The position numbers and the translations under genes were made by a program. The notes below the pieces were generated by a model. The model ran no database searches. It was not told where the DNA came from and was given only the letters and a program-made list of their open reading frames with translations. From Candidatus Hydrogenedens sp. (GTDB lineage Bacteria > Hydrogenedentota > Hydrogenedentia > Hydrogenedentales > Hydrogenedentaceae), in contig JAIWNQ010000046.1 of assembly GCA_020216745.1 (NCBI GenBank), positions 1 through 10,000 on the forward strand: a stretch of DNA of 10,000 nucleotides. The letters are read 5' to 3'. Positions 1 to 7,775 of this stretch are shown piece by piece. Each line of letters opens with the position of its first letter. The stretch's first letter is position 1.

Positions 1-16
1 GTTGTCCTTTCTTCAT
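1..16 (-). CDS. Possible start of a leftward gene, cut by the window edge
   Basis: On the minus strand an ATG at 16-14 is followed by four further codons reading MKKGQ before the window ends. It is preceded by AAGGAAA (30-24), about 10 bases from the ATG, which could act as a weak ribosome binding site. The direction matches the four upstream leftward genes, so it could be the next gene of that group. Too little is visible to identify it, and a chance ATG is just as possible. Confidence 0.2.
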
Positions 17-218
17 AGATGGGTTTCCTTAATTGGGTGATTGTTTACTTACTTCTGTAATATTGATACCATTTCCCTCTCGTTTCGTTTCATTTTTTTC
101 TCTCACCACACTATTCCTTTATAATCTATTTCTAAAATACGAACTTGAAATAAAACTTATTCAGAGATCTCTATTATCTTTTGATAAATTTTTAAAATAG
201 GTATTATACAACTAAAAA

Positions 219-785
219 TTATCGCTGGTAAGTACCCATATATTCTGAACTGGCAAGTATATGCCCTTCCATCGCCTTTAACAGGTCTGCCTTTTTGGAA
301 CCAGCAGGTAAGTCTAAAACTACATTTAATGCATATAACTTAAAATAATATCGGTGTGGTTTTCCTGGCGGAGGTGCAGGTCCATTGTATCCTATTTTAC
401 GGAAGTCGTTGGTTCCCTGTTTTGCTCCATTAGAAAGTGTATTTTGTTTCGGGACACCTTCGGGTAATCCTTTTTCCGTTGGTGGAATATTGAAGATAAC
501 CCAATGTACCCACGTTCCTACTGGTGCGTCAGGGTCATCAGAAATTAAAGCAAGCGATTTAGTTCCTTCTGGAACTCCTTCCCAATTTAATGGGGGGGAC
601 AAATCAGGACCATCTCCTGTATACTTTTTAGGGATAGGAGAGCCCATCTTAAATGCAGAACTTGTTATTGTTAATTTTGCATTTGACATATCTACATCTC
701 CGATAGGTTTTGGTTCATCAGTATATGTAAACAAAGGGAATAAAACTATTATAACTATATGAAGCAGAATTAAAATTCTTTTCAT
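219..785 (-). CDS. Secreted YbhB/YbcL-family (PEBP, Raf-kinase-inhibitor-like) protein
   Basis: The 188-residue product is a phosphatidylethanolamine-binding-protein family member of the bacterial YbhB/YbcL type. Both family signatures are visible: DDPDAPVGTWVHW at about residues 83-95 and GPAPPPGKPHRYYFKLYAL at about 135-153. They contain the Asp, His and Arg residues that line the small anion/ligand pocket of this fold. Residues 1 to about 22 (MKRILILL followed by a hydrophobic run) look like a Sec signal peptide, so the protein is probably periplasmic. No lipobox is seen. The ATG is supported by AAGGAG at 798-793, 7 bases upstream. It is the last of four leftward genes, 101 bases after the transglycosylase gene. 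The biochemical role of bacterial PEBP proteins is poorly defined; ligand binding or inhibition of a partner enzyme has been suggested for the family. The family call is firm, the function is open. Confidence 0.93.
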   Translation of the reverse strand: MKRILILLHIVIIVLFPLFTYTDEPKPIGDVDMSNAKLTITSSAFKMGSPIPKKYTGDGPDLSPPLNWEGVPEGTKSLALISDDPDAPVGTWVHWVIFNIPPTEKGLPEGVPKQNTLSNGAKQGTNDFRKIGYNGPAPPPGKPHRYYFKLYALNVVLDLPAGSKKADLLKAMEGHILASSEYMGTYQR

Positions 786-863
786 AATTTCACTCCTTAT
801 TTACCACAATATAATTATAAACTATTCAAGGAATTAAAGAAAATAACTTTTTAATAAAACACT

Positions 864-890
864 ATTATAAAAATTCAGGTATGATGTTAA
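864..890 (-). promoter_or_regulatory. Candidate promoter ahead of the PEBP gene
   Basis: On the minus strand TTAACA (890-885, five of six matches to TTGACA) and a perfect TATAAT (869-864) are separated by 15 bases, shorter than the usual 16-18. The -35 overlaps the stop codon of the upstream transglycosylase gene. In such AT-rich DNA a chance match is quite possible. If real, the PEBP gene has its own promoter in addition to any read-through. Confidence 0.25.
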
Positions 891-3724
891 TTACTTATAA
901 GAATTTTTTCTCCAATCTGTAAAACCTTTTTTTCATCGATTTTGTTAATTTCCATTAACTTTTTTACAGGAACACCTGTTTTTTTCGATATTGTATATAG
1001 AGAATCGCCTTTTCCCACAATATATATATTTGATTTTGGTTCGTTAGCTGTTTCTGTCCTCTCACTTTCTACTCTTTGTCTTTTCGGCTCCACAGAAGCA
1101 GTATTCAAGATATTCTGTGAAGATTTGGTTGATTTTATTTTTAATTCCTGACCTATTTTTAATTTTGATGTTGGCTCTAAATTATTCCATGTCATTATGT
1201 CAGAAACAGAAACATTATTTCTTTGTGCGATACTCCACAGACTATCGCCAGGTTGTACTTTATAAATTTCAGATTTGGCTACCTGCATTTGCTCAACTTC
1301 ATTATGACTTGTATTAGGTTCTTTTTCCTTTTTTTCCACCTTAATCGAATTAGAAACATTTGGTTCATACGGAGTGGATAACGATGAAGCAGGAATAGAT
1401 AATTTCATTCCTATTTTGAGGGATTTTGGATTTATTTGCGGATTGCATTCTAATATTTTTTCTGAGGGTATATTATACTTTTTAGCGATTAACCATAAGG
1501 ACTCACCAGATTGAATGGTATGTTCTATCGTTCCCATAACACTTTTATTTGTTTTATTCTCGTCCAATTTTCCCTTAGACGTTCCATCAACTTTATCCTC
1601 ATTAACAACTTTCACTGTGTCGGTCTTATTATTCATTTCTGTGTTTTTTGATAATAATATTTTCTGACCAATTTTTAACTGAGATTTAGTATCCAAGTTA
1701 TTCCATTCTAAAAGAGATTGCAGTGAAACATTACTTTCTTTCGCAATTTTCGACAAAGTGTCACCTTGTTTAACTGTATACACTTTATTTTCCAATTTTG
1801 TTGTTTTTACCTCCATATTGGATTCTTGCACTTTTGCATATTCAGATTGTGGTTTCTTAGTTTCCATCTGGGCTGTTTCTTGCTTAACGATTAACTTTTG
1901 TCCTATTTTTAGAATTGACCTGTTGCTTAAGTTATTTAATTCCATTATCTTTTCAGGTTTAACCGAATATTGCTTTGCAATAGAGATAATTGTATCCCCA
2001 TTTTTTACTGTATAGTAAACATTTTTCTTAATCATTTGCTGATTGGATGATTCTTCATCTTTACTCGTATTGTTTGTAGTAGAATTTGACGTAAAAGAAA
2101 CACCCTGTTCGGTCTGTGGTTTTAATCTAATTTCTTCGCCTACTTTAAGCCGTCTATCTCCAGTAATGTTATTCCAAACAGCCAAATCATTAAGCGGAAT
2201 GTCATATTTTTTGGCTATGTGATACAAAGTTTCACCTTGTTTAACGATATGATAATCTAAGTCTTTCTTTTTTATATCTTCACTTTCCTCATGATGTTTC
2301 GCAAAATTAACCACTTTATAATTAGACATTGGAACCTGTAATGTTACCCCAGTTTTTATAGATTTTACAGAGGAAAAGCCATTTACCTTTAAAAGCTCAT
2401 CAACACTAATCCCATGTTTACGTGCAATCTGATAAGCACTTTCCCCTTTCTTTACTGTATATGCTATAAATTCTGTCCGTTTTAATGATGGGTCATCCAA
2501 AACCTTTGCTAATTTGACCCCATCCCCTGCAGGCAACATAAGTTTACACCCTTGAGGTGGTGTAACTCCCCTAATTAAATGTGGATTCCATGTTGAAAGG
2601 GTCCCTGGTTTATAATTCATAACACTATCTAATGTGTCTAATGCATACATTCCTTTAATTTCTATTTCATCCCATTGTATTGGTGAATATGGAGACGGTG
2701 TAAAGCCATACGGTGTCGGATCATTACAGATAAGAATATAAGCAAGAAATCTTGGATAGTATTTTTTTGTTTCTTCCTTTATCCGATAACAAGCTGGAGG
2801 GGTTTCTGTTAATGTCCAGAAATTTCTATCTCCACCATTAGCTTCTATAGCACGTAGTAACCCTCCTTCACCCATATTATAAGCACTAATTGCAAGTTCC
2901 CAACTGCCATTAAAAAAGTCGTGAAGATTTTTCATATAATTTATAGCAGCAGAAGTAGCAATTCGCCAATTATATCTCTCATCCACATAAGAATCTATTC
3001 TCAAATTATAATGGCTACCCGTAGAACGAATAAATTGCCACATCCCAGCAGCACCTGCAGAGGAATATGCCTTTAATTTATACATACTCTCAACCATAGC
3101 AACCCAACATAATTCTTGTGGCAATCCTGCTTGTTTAAGGGCATTCTTCAAATGTGGCACGTAATAACCACTCCTATCCAACCCCTCCTGGAAGCGGTCG
3201 GGATATCGAGTTTGAGCGTCTTCTATCTCATATAAGACACGTTCAGGCACTGGAAATGGGATCTCTATAGATTTATAAGGAGGTGTTGCCTTAAGTCCAT
3301 CTATAATCTTATAAGTGTTCATAGATTCAAGGCTTATGCTACGCTCTGTGGCAGGTAGCATTTCTACTTCCCAAAAATTATTTAATTCTTGAAAGATTCC
3401 AGGGACAATACCAGCATTAATAAGAGTTCTACGAACAGTTACATATTTCTCCTGTGCCGTTTTCTTATCCCCCTTTTTTAAGGCTTCTTTTGCCTCATTG
3501 AAATATGCTCCCGCTACCCTCAATGATTGTACAGGTGAAGCGGTAGGTATGGGGGGTAACTCTTTCTCTGGAATTTCAGAAGGTGGGTGAGGTTTAAATT
3601 GAATTGGTCTTAATCGGTGTTCCTTGGCACAACCTATAATAATAGAAATGGAAAATACTATAACTATTATCAATCTACACAATAAATCTAACAAATTACT
3701 AATCTTAACTTTATTCATCCTCAT
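887..3724 (-). CDS. MltD-like membrane-bound lytic murein transglycosylase with seven LysM domains (lipoprotein)
   Basis: Predicted lytic transglycosylase that cleaves glycan strands of peptidoglycan to anhydromuropeptides. Residues are numbered from the ATG at 3724 (945 aa). A hydrophobic segment ends in a lipobox, IIGC, with Cys32, followed by a Pro-rich tether; this suggests a lipid-anchored envelope protein. The SLT domain spans about 186-333 and has the family motifs in order: ES with catalytic Glu212, GAAGMWQF (224-231), AYNMGEGG (281-288), and ETKKYYPRFLAY (318-329), the last being typical of the MltD branch. Seven LysM domains follow at about 420-465, 490-535, 569-614, 647-692, 733-779, 819-865 and 899-944, joined by polar linkers of 24-39 residues. 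E. coli MltD is about 450 aa with far fewer LysM copies, so this protein is unusually long. A TTG 12 codons upstream (3760) keeps the frame but lacks a ribosome binding site; the ATG at 3724 has AGAGAA about 5 bases upstream and gives a better lipoprotein signal. It starts 85 bases after the kinase gene. Confidence 0.93.
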   Translation of the reverse strand: MRMNKVKISNLLDLLCRLIIVIVFSISIIIGCAKEHRLRPIQFKPHPPSEIPEKELPPIPTASPVQSLRVAGAYFNEAKEALKKGDKKTAQEKYVTVRRTLINAGIVPGIFQELNNFWEVEMLPATERSISLESMNTYKIIDGLKATPPYKSIEIPFPVPERVLYEIEDAQTRYPDRFQEGLDRSGYYVPHLKNALKQAGLPQELCWVAMVESMYKLKAYSSAGAAGMWQFIRSTGSHYNLRIDSYVDERYNWRIATSAAINYMKNLHDFFNGSWELAISAYNMGEGGLLRAIEANGGDRNFWTLTETPPACYRIKEETKKYYPRFLAYILICNDPTPYGFTPSPYSPIQWDEIEIKGMYALDTLDSVMNYKPGTLSTWNPHLIRGVTPPQGCKLMLPAGDGVKLAKVLDDPSLKRTEFIAYTVKKGESAYQIARKHGISVDELLKVNGFSSVKSIKTGVTLQVPMSNYKVVNFAKHHEESEDIKKKDLDYHIVKQGETLYHIAKKYDIPLNDLAVWNNITGDRRLKVGEEIRLKPQTEQGVSFTSNSTTNNTSKDEESSNQQMIKKNVYYTVKNGDTIISIAKQYSVKPEKIMELNNLSNRSILKIGQKLIVKQETAQMETKKPQSEYAKVQESNMEVKTTKLENKVYTVKQGDTLSKIAKESNVSLQSLLEWNNLDTKSQLKIGQKILLSKNTEMNNKTDTVKVVNEDKVDGTSKGKLDENKTNKSVMGTIEHTIQSGESLWLIAKKYNIPSEKILECNPQINPKSLKIGMKLSIPASSLSTPYEPNVSNSIKVEKKEKEPNTSHNEVEQMQVAKSEIYKVQPGDSLWSIAQRNNVSVSDIMTWNNLEPTSKLKIGQELKIKSTKSSQNILNTASVEPKRQRVESERTETANEPKSNIYIVGKGDSLYTISKKTGVPVKKLMEINKIDEKKVLQIGEKILISN
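890..2467 (-). repeat. Array of seven LysM-domain coding repeats
   Basis: The C-terminal 60% of the transglycosylase gene encodes seven copies of a roughly 46-residue LysM unit. Each has the pattern Y-x-V-x-x-G-(D/E)-(S/T)-(L/I)-x-x-I-(A/S)-(K/R), then a middle WNN, LNN or related turn, and an ending of the type LKIGQ-x-(L/I). Copies 3, 4 and 6 are the closest to each other (NNL followed by LKIGQ). DNA of copies 4 and 6 is visibly similar around 1669-1713 and 1148-1195, which suggests duplication inside the gene. The linkers are rich in Lys, Glu, Ser, Thr and Asn and differ from one another. Confidence 0.85.
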
Positions 3725-3809
3725 CCATTCTCTAAGGTTAAAATTAAATATTTCATACAACTAATAGAAGATAAAAAAATAATAATACAATTAGTAGTTG
3801 TTTTGCGAA

Positions 3810-5657
3810 TTAATGATTAAGAATTTGATGAACCAAATTCTTTAAATCTTCAAACTGGAAGGGCTTCTCCAGATGGGGACTTTTTATCTTTTTCAGGAAT
3901 TCTTGTGTACCTAAATTTAAGATATCGGCAGTAATGACTATTATCTGCTCTTCATTATATTTGCCAATTCCACATACTTGTTCATATAATTGGTATCCAT
4001 TCAAAGACCCTGGCAATTGGACATCGATAATTATTGCATCATACCTTTCATTAGCCAGGTATTCTATTGCCTCATCAGATGTATAAGCGTTCGTAATTTT
4101 AATATCTTCTTTTTGTAAACACAAAGAGACAAGGTGCTGTAAATCTTTCTCATCTTCAATTAATAACAATTTTCGTGTTTTTTTCTCCTCGGTAGGGGGC
4201 ATTTTTACTTCGTCTACGACATCTTCATCTACAAGAGGTAAATGAATAACAAAATTGGCTCCTCCTAAATGGCTGTCTTTAATTTCAATCCTCCCACCAA
4301 TAAATTCAATAGCAGTTCGTGCAAGGGTTAGACCCAGTCCTAATGTTTTTGAATTATCATCTGTAGTAAAAAAAGGTTCAAAAATTTTATTTTTTATATT
4401 TTCTGGAATTCCAGGTCCATCATCCATTATCGAGATGGTAACCTCTAAGTCATTCGGATTTACTTCAACCATTACTTCATTCTCAGCATACTTAATCGCA
4501 TTATTAATAATGGATATAAATGCTTGGGCAATTTGCTGAGGAATACAGTTTACATAAAGAGAAGACCTTGAAAAACGGAACACCACATTCTTTGAAGAGT
4601 TTGTTGCATAGATAGGCAAAACCATAGAACGGATTAACGCATTTATTTCTGTTTTTACTATTCCATCATATGAAACATTATTAAAGTTAAAAATCTGATT
4701 GACAATTGATTTACATATTTCGCAATTTTTCTTTAATTTTTCAATGACACCTTTTAAGAACGTATCTTTAACATCCCCTTCAAGTATTTCAATAGCACCT
4801 ACCATTACAGTCAGAGGATTCCTCAAATGTCGTGCTAATGCAATTGAAAATTGAGGACCTACTAAATTCTGTTGAGACATAATTAAATATTTTTCTATAT
4901 TTTTTGCCATCCGTCGTTCTTCTGTGATGTTATCCAAAGTTACTATTACAGACTTAACGCTATTATTCTCATCTACTAACGGAAGAACAACAATAGCTAA
5001 CCAGTAAGGACCTTCATCTGTTTCTATACAAACCTCTTCAACAAGAGTGTCACCCGTTCTTAATGCTTTTTCACAAACACACTCCCTAATAGTTCCACTT
5101 TTTTTTAGCAAATAACAACAAATTCGCTCATTTTTATTTATTTCTCTTAATTTCTCTGGTAATTCATCCCAATTTACTGAGTAAAGAACTTTTTTCTGGG
5201 TATCAATAATCTGGGATGCAGTAGGAACTTTAGGTAAGAATATTTCACCAAAATATTTTATAATTTCAGAAAATGAAAAACGAATCGGAATTTCAGGTTC
5301 TATAAACAATAATATTTCGCGGGTTTGCTGTTCTTCATCAAAAACAAATCTTGCAGTAAAAGAAACTTGGATATCCACTTCAGAATTGATTTTTAGTGCT
5401 CCTTTAAATACAAAAGGTCCAACAAGACTTCTATGTCTTATAATTCTTTTAATTTCTTTACTTGCTTTTTCATCACAATAAAGGAAAATAGACTTCTTTT
5501 TGAAATCCTCATCATACCCTTGAATTATTTTTACAAATGATGTATTAACATTAATTATATAGCCTTCACTATCTATCACAACAACAGGTTTATCATAACA
5601 ATCAATTAATAAATCTGCTCTTCTCTGCAAAAGGACATTTGAATTATCAATCATCAT
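3810..5657 (-). CDS. Soluble hybrid sensor histidine kinase (PAS-PAS-HisKA-HATPase-receiver)
   Basis: The 615-residue product is a two-component hybrid kinase with no predicted membrane segment, so it should be cytoplasmic. Domains in order: a PAS-like domain (about 15-118), a second PAS-like domain with a cysteine cluster (about 150-248; Cys180, 181, 193, 195, 210), a dimerisation/H-box helix (about 262-325), an HATPase domain (about 340-476) and a receiver domain (about 496-613). The ATPase boxes are intact: Asn386 of the N box, DDGPG at 412-416, IFEPFF at 425-430 and GLGL at 440-443. The receiver has Glu501/Asp502, phospho-acceptor Asp545, Thr576 and Lys598. The H-box reads A-R-H-L-R-N-P-L: compared with the usual A-H-E-L-R-N-P-L, the acceptor position holds Arg276 and His277 sits one residue later. 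The start is supported by AGGAG at 5667-5663. No DNA-binding output domain or partner regulator is encoded nearby. It lies between the GspA-like and transglycosylase genes in the same direction. Confidence 0.92.
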   Translation of the reverse strand: MMIDNSNVLLQRRADLLIDCYDKPVVVIDSEGYIINVNTSFVKIIQGYDEDFKKKSIFLYCDEKASKEIKRIIRHRSLVGPFVFKGALKINSEVDIQVSFTARFVFDEEQQTREILLFIEPEIPIRFSFSEIIKYFGEIFLPKVPTASQIIDTQKKVLYSVNWDELPEKLREINKNERICCYLLKKSGTIRECVCEKALRTGDTLVEEVCIETDEGPYWLAIVVLPLVDENNSVKSVIVTLDNITEERRMAKNIEKYLIMSQQNLVGPQFSIALARHLRNPLTVMVGAIEILEGDVKDTFLKGVIEKLKKNCEICKSIVNQIFNFNNVSYDGIVKTEINALIRSMVLPIYATNSSKNVVFRFSRSSLYVNCIPQQIAQAFISIINNAIKYAENEVMVEVNPNDLEVTISIMDDGPGIPENIKNKIFEPFFTTDDNSKTLGLGLTLARTAIEFIGGRIEIKDSHLGGANFVIHLPLVDEDVVDEVKMPPTEEKKTRKLLLIEDEKDLQHLVSLCLQKEDIKITNAYTSDEAIEYLANERYDAIIIDVQLPGSLNGYQLYEQVCGIGKYNEEQIIVITADILNLGTQEFLKKIKSPHLEKPFQFEDLKNLVHQILNH

Positions 5658-5764
5658 CCATTCTCCTAAAAAGATTGTTATTTATCCATCCATCCTAACA
5701 TCCTTTTAAATTGCAAAACGTATACCCATTTGCATATTTATCTATTAAATTTTTTACACAGTTA

Positions 5765-7573
5765 TTACATACTTGTGTTTTGACTATTTCCTGAATAAAA
5801 ATGAAGAAGAAACATTGGAGGATTTTTCAAATTTGGGACATACATATCCGTTGACCATTTTTTTAGTGCAAGCCTAACCTGTTTCCCCGCAACCCCATCC
5901 ACAGGTAATCCCATCTCGGTCTGTAATTTCTTTATTGCTTTCACTGTTTCCTCATCATATTTATCAGTATCATTAGTTGTAGATAACCATCCTCCTTTCT
6001 GAAGTAATTTTTTTAGTGTCTTCACATTATCACCAGAATTACCTAAAACTAAAGATTTATAACTTGCATCATCTTTCCATGGGATAACAGCAAGATTTAG
6101 AAACATTGCACGAAATTGGTCCTTTGGCAATTCAACAAGATTTTTTGGTCCTAAAAATAAAGTAACTGAATTATCTTTTTCCTGAATAAGAGAGCACCAT
6201 AATTCTTTTTCTTGACTCTTTATATACACCATAGAAGGAAGACCAATAGCAAATAAATGAGATACAGTTGTCTGTAGAATTTCTGCAGATAAACCATTTT
6301 CATTAAAAAACCGAACTAACCCCTGTGGAGAATTATCGTTAGGTTGGCTTTTTACAAGTGCTAAATTCCACATTCTTAATAATAATAAAGCACTCTCAAC
6401 ACGGGAAACTTCAGGCTCAACAGTTAGTTCATCTATTTTTTGTAATGAAACTGATGTTTGCATTGAAAAATTTTCTAAAAAATGGCCCCACAAATTTTCT
6501 ATTATGCGAGAAGTCAAAACGGGATTAACACCCATATCTTTATCTTTACTAACCGCTTCCGCTTGAGATGTTGATACCTTACTCGTATCGTTATCAGTAG
6601 GGTTAAACATATTATTAAATTTCCGCAATTCACGGGCCATTTCATCTAAAGGAATAAACCAAATTCTTAAAGCAATTAAGATAAGTGCTATACCCACAAC
6701 AAAAGCAGGGCTTGGTACTAAGTTTTTCCATTTTTTTATTTTCTTTTGTTCTTTTTGTGGTTGTTGAATTTGCCCTTCTAATTCTTTAATTGCCTGTTTT
6801 ACAATTTCATGGTCAATCGTATGTTTTTCACGTGTATAACCTACTAACAAGGCTCTGTCACATATTGAATTGATAAGTCGTGGAATTCCTTTGCTGTGCT
6901 TGTAAATCAACTTCAATGCTTTTGGTGTAAACTGAACTCGTTTTTTACCACCAGCGATATGAAGGCGATATGCAATATATTGTCGTGTTTCCTGTTCATC
7001 AAGTGGGATTAAATGGTATCTCGCCGTAATTCGTTGATTTAATTGCCTTAATTCATGAAGTTTTAATCGCTCTAATAACTCTGGTTGACCAATCAATACT
7101 ATTTGTAAAAGTTTTTCCTTTTCTGTTTCTAAATTGGATAACAAGCGAATTTGTTCTAAAACTGCAGGTGTTAGATTTTGTGCCTCATCAATAACTAAAA
7201 CACAATTTTTCTGCTGTTGAGACTTTGATAAGAGGAATTCATTAAGCTGGTCTGTTAATTCAAGTAAGGTTTCATACTTGGACTGAACCCCAAACTCGGA
7301 AAGAATTCTTTTAAGTAATTCTACAGAATTAAGACAAGGATTAAAAATAAAAGCGAGTTCTGTATCTGGATCCAACTGAGATAATAACGCTCTACAAATA
7401 GTGGTTTTCCCTGTCCCTATTTCCCCTGTGACCATAATAAAACCCATCCTGTTTTTTATCCCAAAAAGTAGATGGGCAAATGCCTCTTTATGCTTATCGC
7501 TTAAAAAGAGGTACTTCGGGTCAGGAGTTAAACTAAATGGCTTTTCCTTTAAACCATAGAACGATTCATACAT
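5765..7573 (-). CDS. GspA/ExeA-like AAA+ ATPase with transmembrane segment and C-terminal peptidoglycan-binding domain
   Basis: The 602-residue protein matches the ExeA/GspA architecture. It has an N-terminal cytoplasmic AAA+ ATPase, a single transmembrane helix and a periplasmic part ending in a PG_binding_1 domain. The family N-terminus MYESFYGLKEKPFSLTPDP fixes the start at 7573. Walker A is GEIGTGKT (50-57), Walker B is VLVIDE (125-130), and GQPEL (162-166) is also family-typical. The helix lies at about 289-308 after a Lys-rich stretch, consistent with a cytoplasmic N-terminus. Residues about 390-500 resemble the degenerate C39-like region of GspA proteins, without a visible catalytic Cys/His pair (moderate certainty). 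Residues about 505-572, including the typical LQTEMGLPVDGVAG stretch, form the peptidoglycan-binding domain. In Aeromonas, ExeA with ExeB helps assemble the type II secretin through the murein layer. Neither a GspB partner nor a secretin is in view. It is the first of four leftward genes and has only a weak ribosome binding site. Related ATPases also occur in exopolysaccharide and exosortase loci. Confidence 0.92.
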   Translation of the reverse strand: MYESFYGLKEKPFSLTPDPKYLFLSDKHKEAFAHLLFGIKNRMGFIMVTGEIGTGKTTICRALLSQLDPDTELAFIFNPCLNSVELLKRILSEFGVQSKYETLLELTDQLNEFLLSKSQQQKNCVLVIDEAQNLTPAVLEQIRLLSNLETEKEKLLQIVLIGQPELLERLKLHELRQLNQRITARYHLIPLDEQETRQYIAYRLHIAGGKKRVQFTPKALKLIYKHSKGIPRLINSICDRALLVGYTREKHTIDHEIVKQAIKELEGQIQQPQKEQKKIKKWKNLVPSPAFVVGIALILIALRIWFIPLDEMARELRKFNNMFNPTDNDTSKVSTSQAEAVSKDKDMGVNPVLTSRIIENLWGHFLENFSMQTSVSLQKIDELTVEPEVSRVESALLLLRMWNLALVKSQPNDNSPQGLVRFFNENGLSAEILQTTVSHLFAIGLPSMVYIKSQEKELWCSLIQEKDNSVTLFLGPKNLVELPKDQFRAMFLNLAVIPWKDDASYKSLVLGNSGDNVKTLKKLLQKGGWLSTTNDTDKYDEETVKAIKKLQTEMGLPVDGVAGKQVRLALKKWSTDMYVPNLKNPPMFLLHFYSGNSQNTSM

Positions 7574-7608
7574 AAATTTATACTTATCATTTTTGTTTAT
7601 ATATTTCT

Positions 7609-7636
7609 ATTTTACCGTTTTTAAACAAAAAATCAA
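7609..7636 (-). promoter_or_regulatory. Candidate promoter for the GspA-like gene and the leftward group
   Basis: On the minus strand TTGATT (7636-7631) and TAAAAT (7614-7609) are separated by 16 bases. The -10 matches five of six consensus bases and the -35 four of six. Transcription would start near 7602, about 30 bases before the ATG at 7573. This is the only reasonable promoter candidate I see in the divergent region for this direction, but AT-rich DNA gives frequent chance matches. Confidence 0.35.
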
Positions 7637-7645
7637 AAAATGAAA

Positions 7646-7674
7646 TGTTAAATGAAACCTAATAATGATATAAT
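7646..7674 (+). promoter_or_regulatory. Candidate promoter (extended -10) for the Gfo/Idh/MocA gene
   Basis: A perfect TATAAT at 7669-7674 is preceded by TGA (7666-7668), giving an extended -10 of the form TGnTATAAT. The hexamer 17 bases upstream, TGTTAA (7646-7651), is a poor -35, which an extended -10 can tolerate. Transcription would start near 7681 and leave a leader of about 95 bases before the ATG at 7776. Confidence 0.45.
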
Positions 7675-7695
7675 ATATCATAAATGGTGGTATCT

Positions 7696-7715
7696 ATTAG
7701 TCATCTGTGGCTAAT
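7696..7715 (+). promoter_or_regulatory. Hairpin or operator-like dyad in the oxidoreductase leader
   Basis: ATTAGTCA (7696-7703) and TGGCTAAT (7708-7715) form an 8-pair stem with one G-U pair and a four-base TCTG loop. It lies about 15 bases downstream of the predicted transcription start and about 60 bases ahead of the start codon. It has no following T-run, so it is not a terminator. It could be an mRNA structure or a DNA operator; the sequence does not decide between these. Confidence 0.35.
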
Positions 7716-7775
7716 GGGCTATTTCAAATTTAACAAAAACTCAAATTTTTCAACGATAACCTGGAGGTTAAGATT

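Noticed and set aside
49..93. A 14-codon leftward reading frame (MKRNEREMVSILQK) starting with ATG at 93-91
   Set aside because: Very short, with no family resemblance and only a poor ribosome binding site; chance is the simplest reading.
163..172. Palindrome AGAGATCTCT downstream of the PEBP gene as a terminator
   Set aside because: It has no loop and no T-run on the minus strand, so it does not look like an intrinsic terminator.
3725..3760. Extending the transglycosylase to the TTG at 3760 (12 extra residues)
   Set aside because: There is no ribosome binding site before the TTG, and the extra residues push the lipoprotein signal away from the N-terminus; the ATG at 3724 fits better.
3757..3800. 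Inverted repeat CAACTA/TAGTTG in the gap between kinase and transglycosylase genes
   Set aside because: Only six bases per arm with a loop of about 31 bases in very AT-rich DNA; no T-run, so neither a terminator nor a clear operator.
5658..5764. Short GGATG repeats and a 7-codon ATG frame ahead of the kinase gene, as a possible leader peptide
   Set aside because: The frame is tiny, has no regulatory codon run and no attenuator-like hairpins; the repeats are a few bases long.
7681..7775. Oxidoreductase leader as a possible riboswitch
   Set aside because: Only one 8-pair hairpin is visible and no known riboswitch core motif is recognised.
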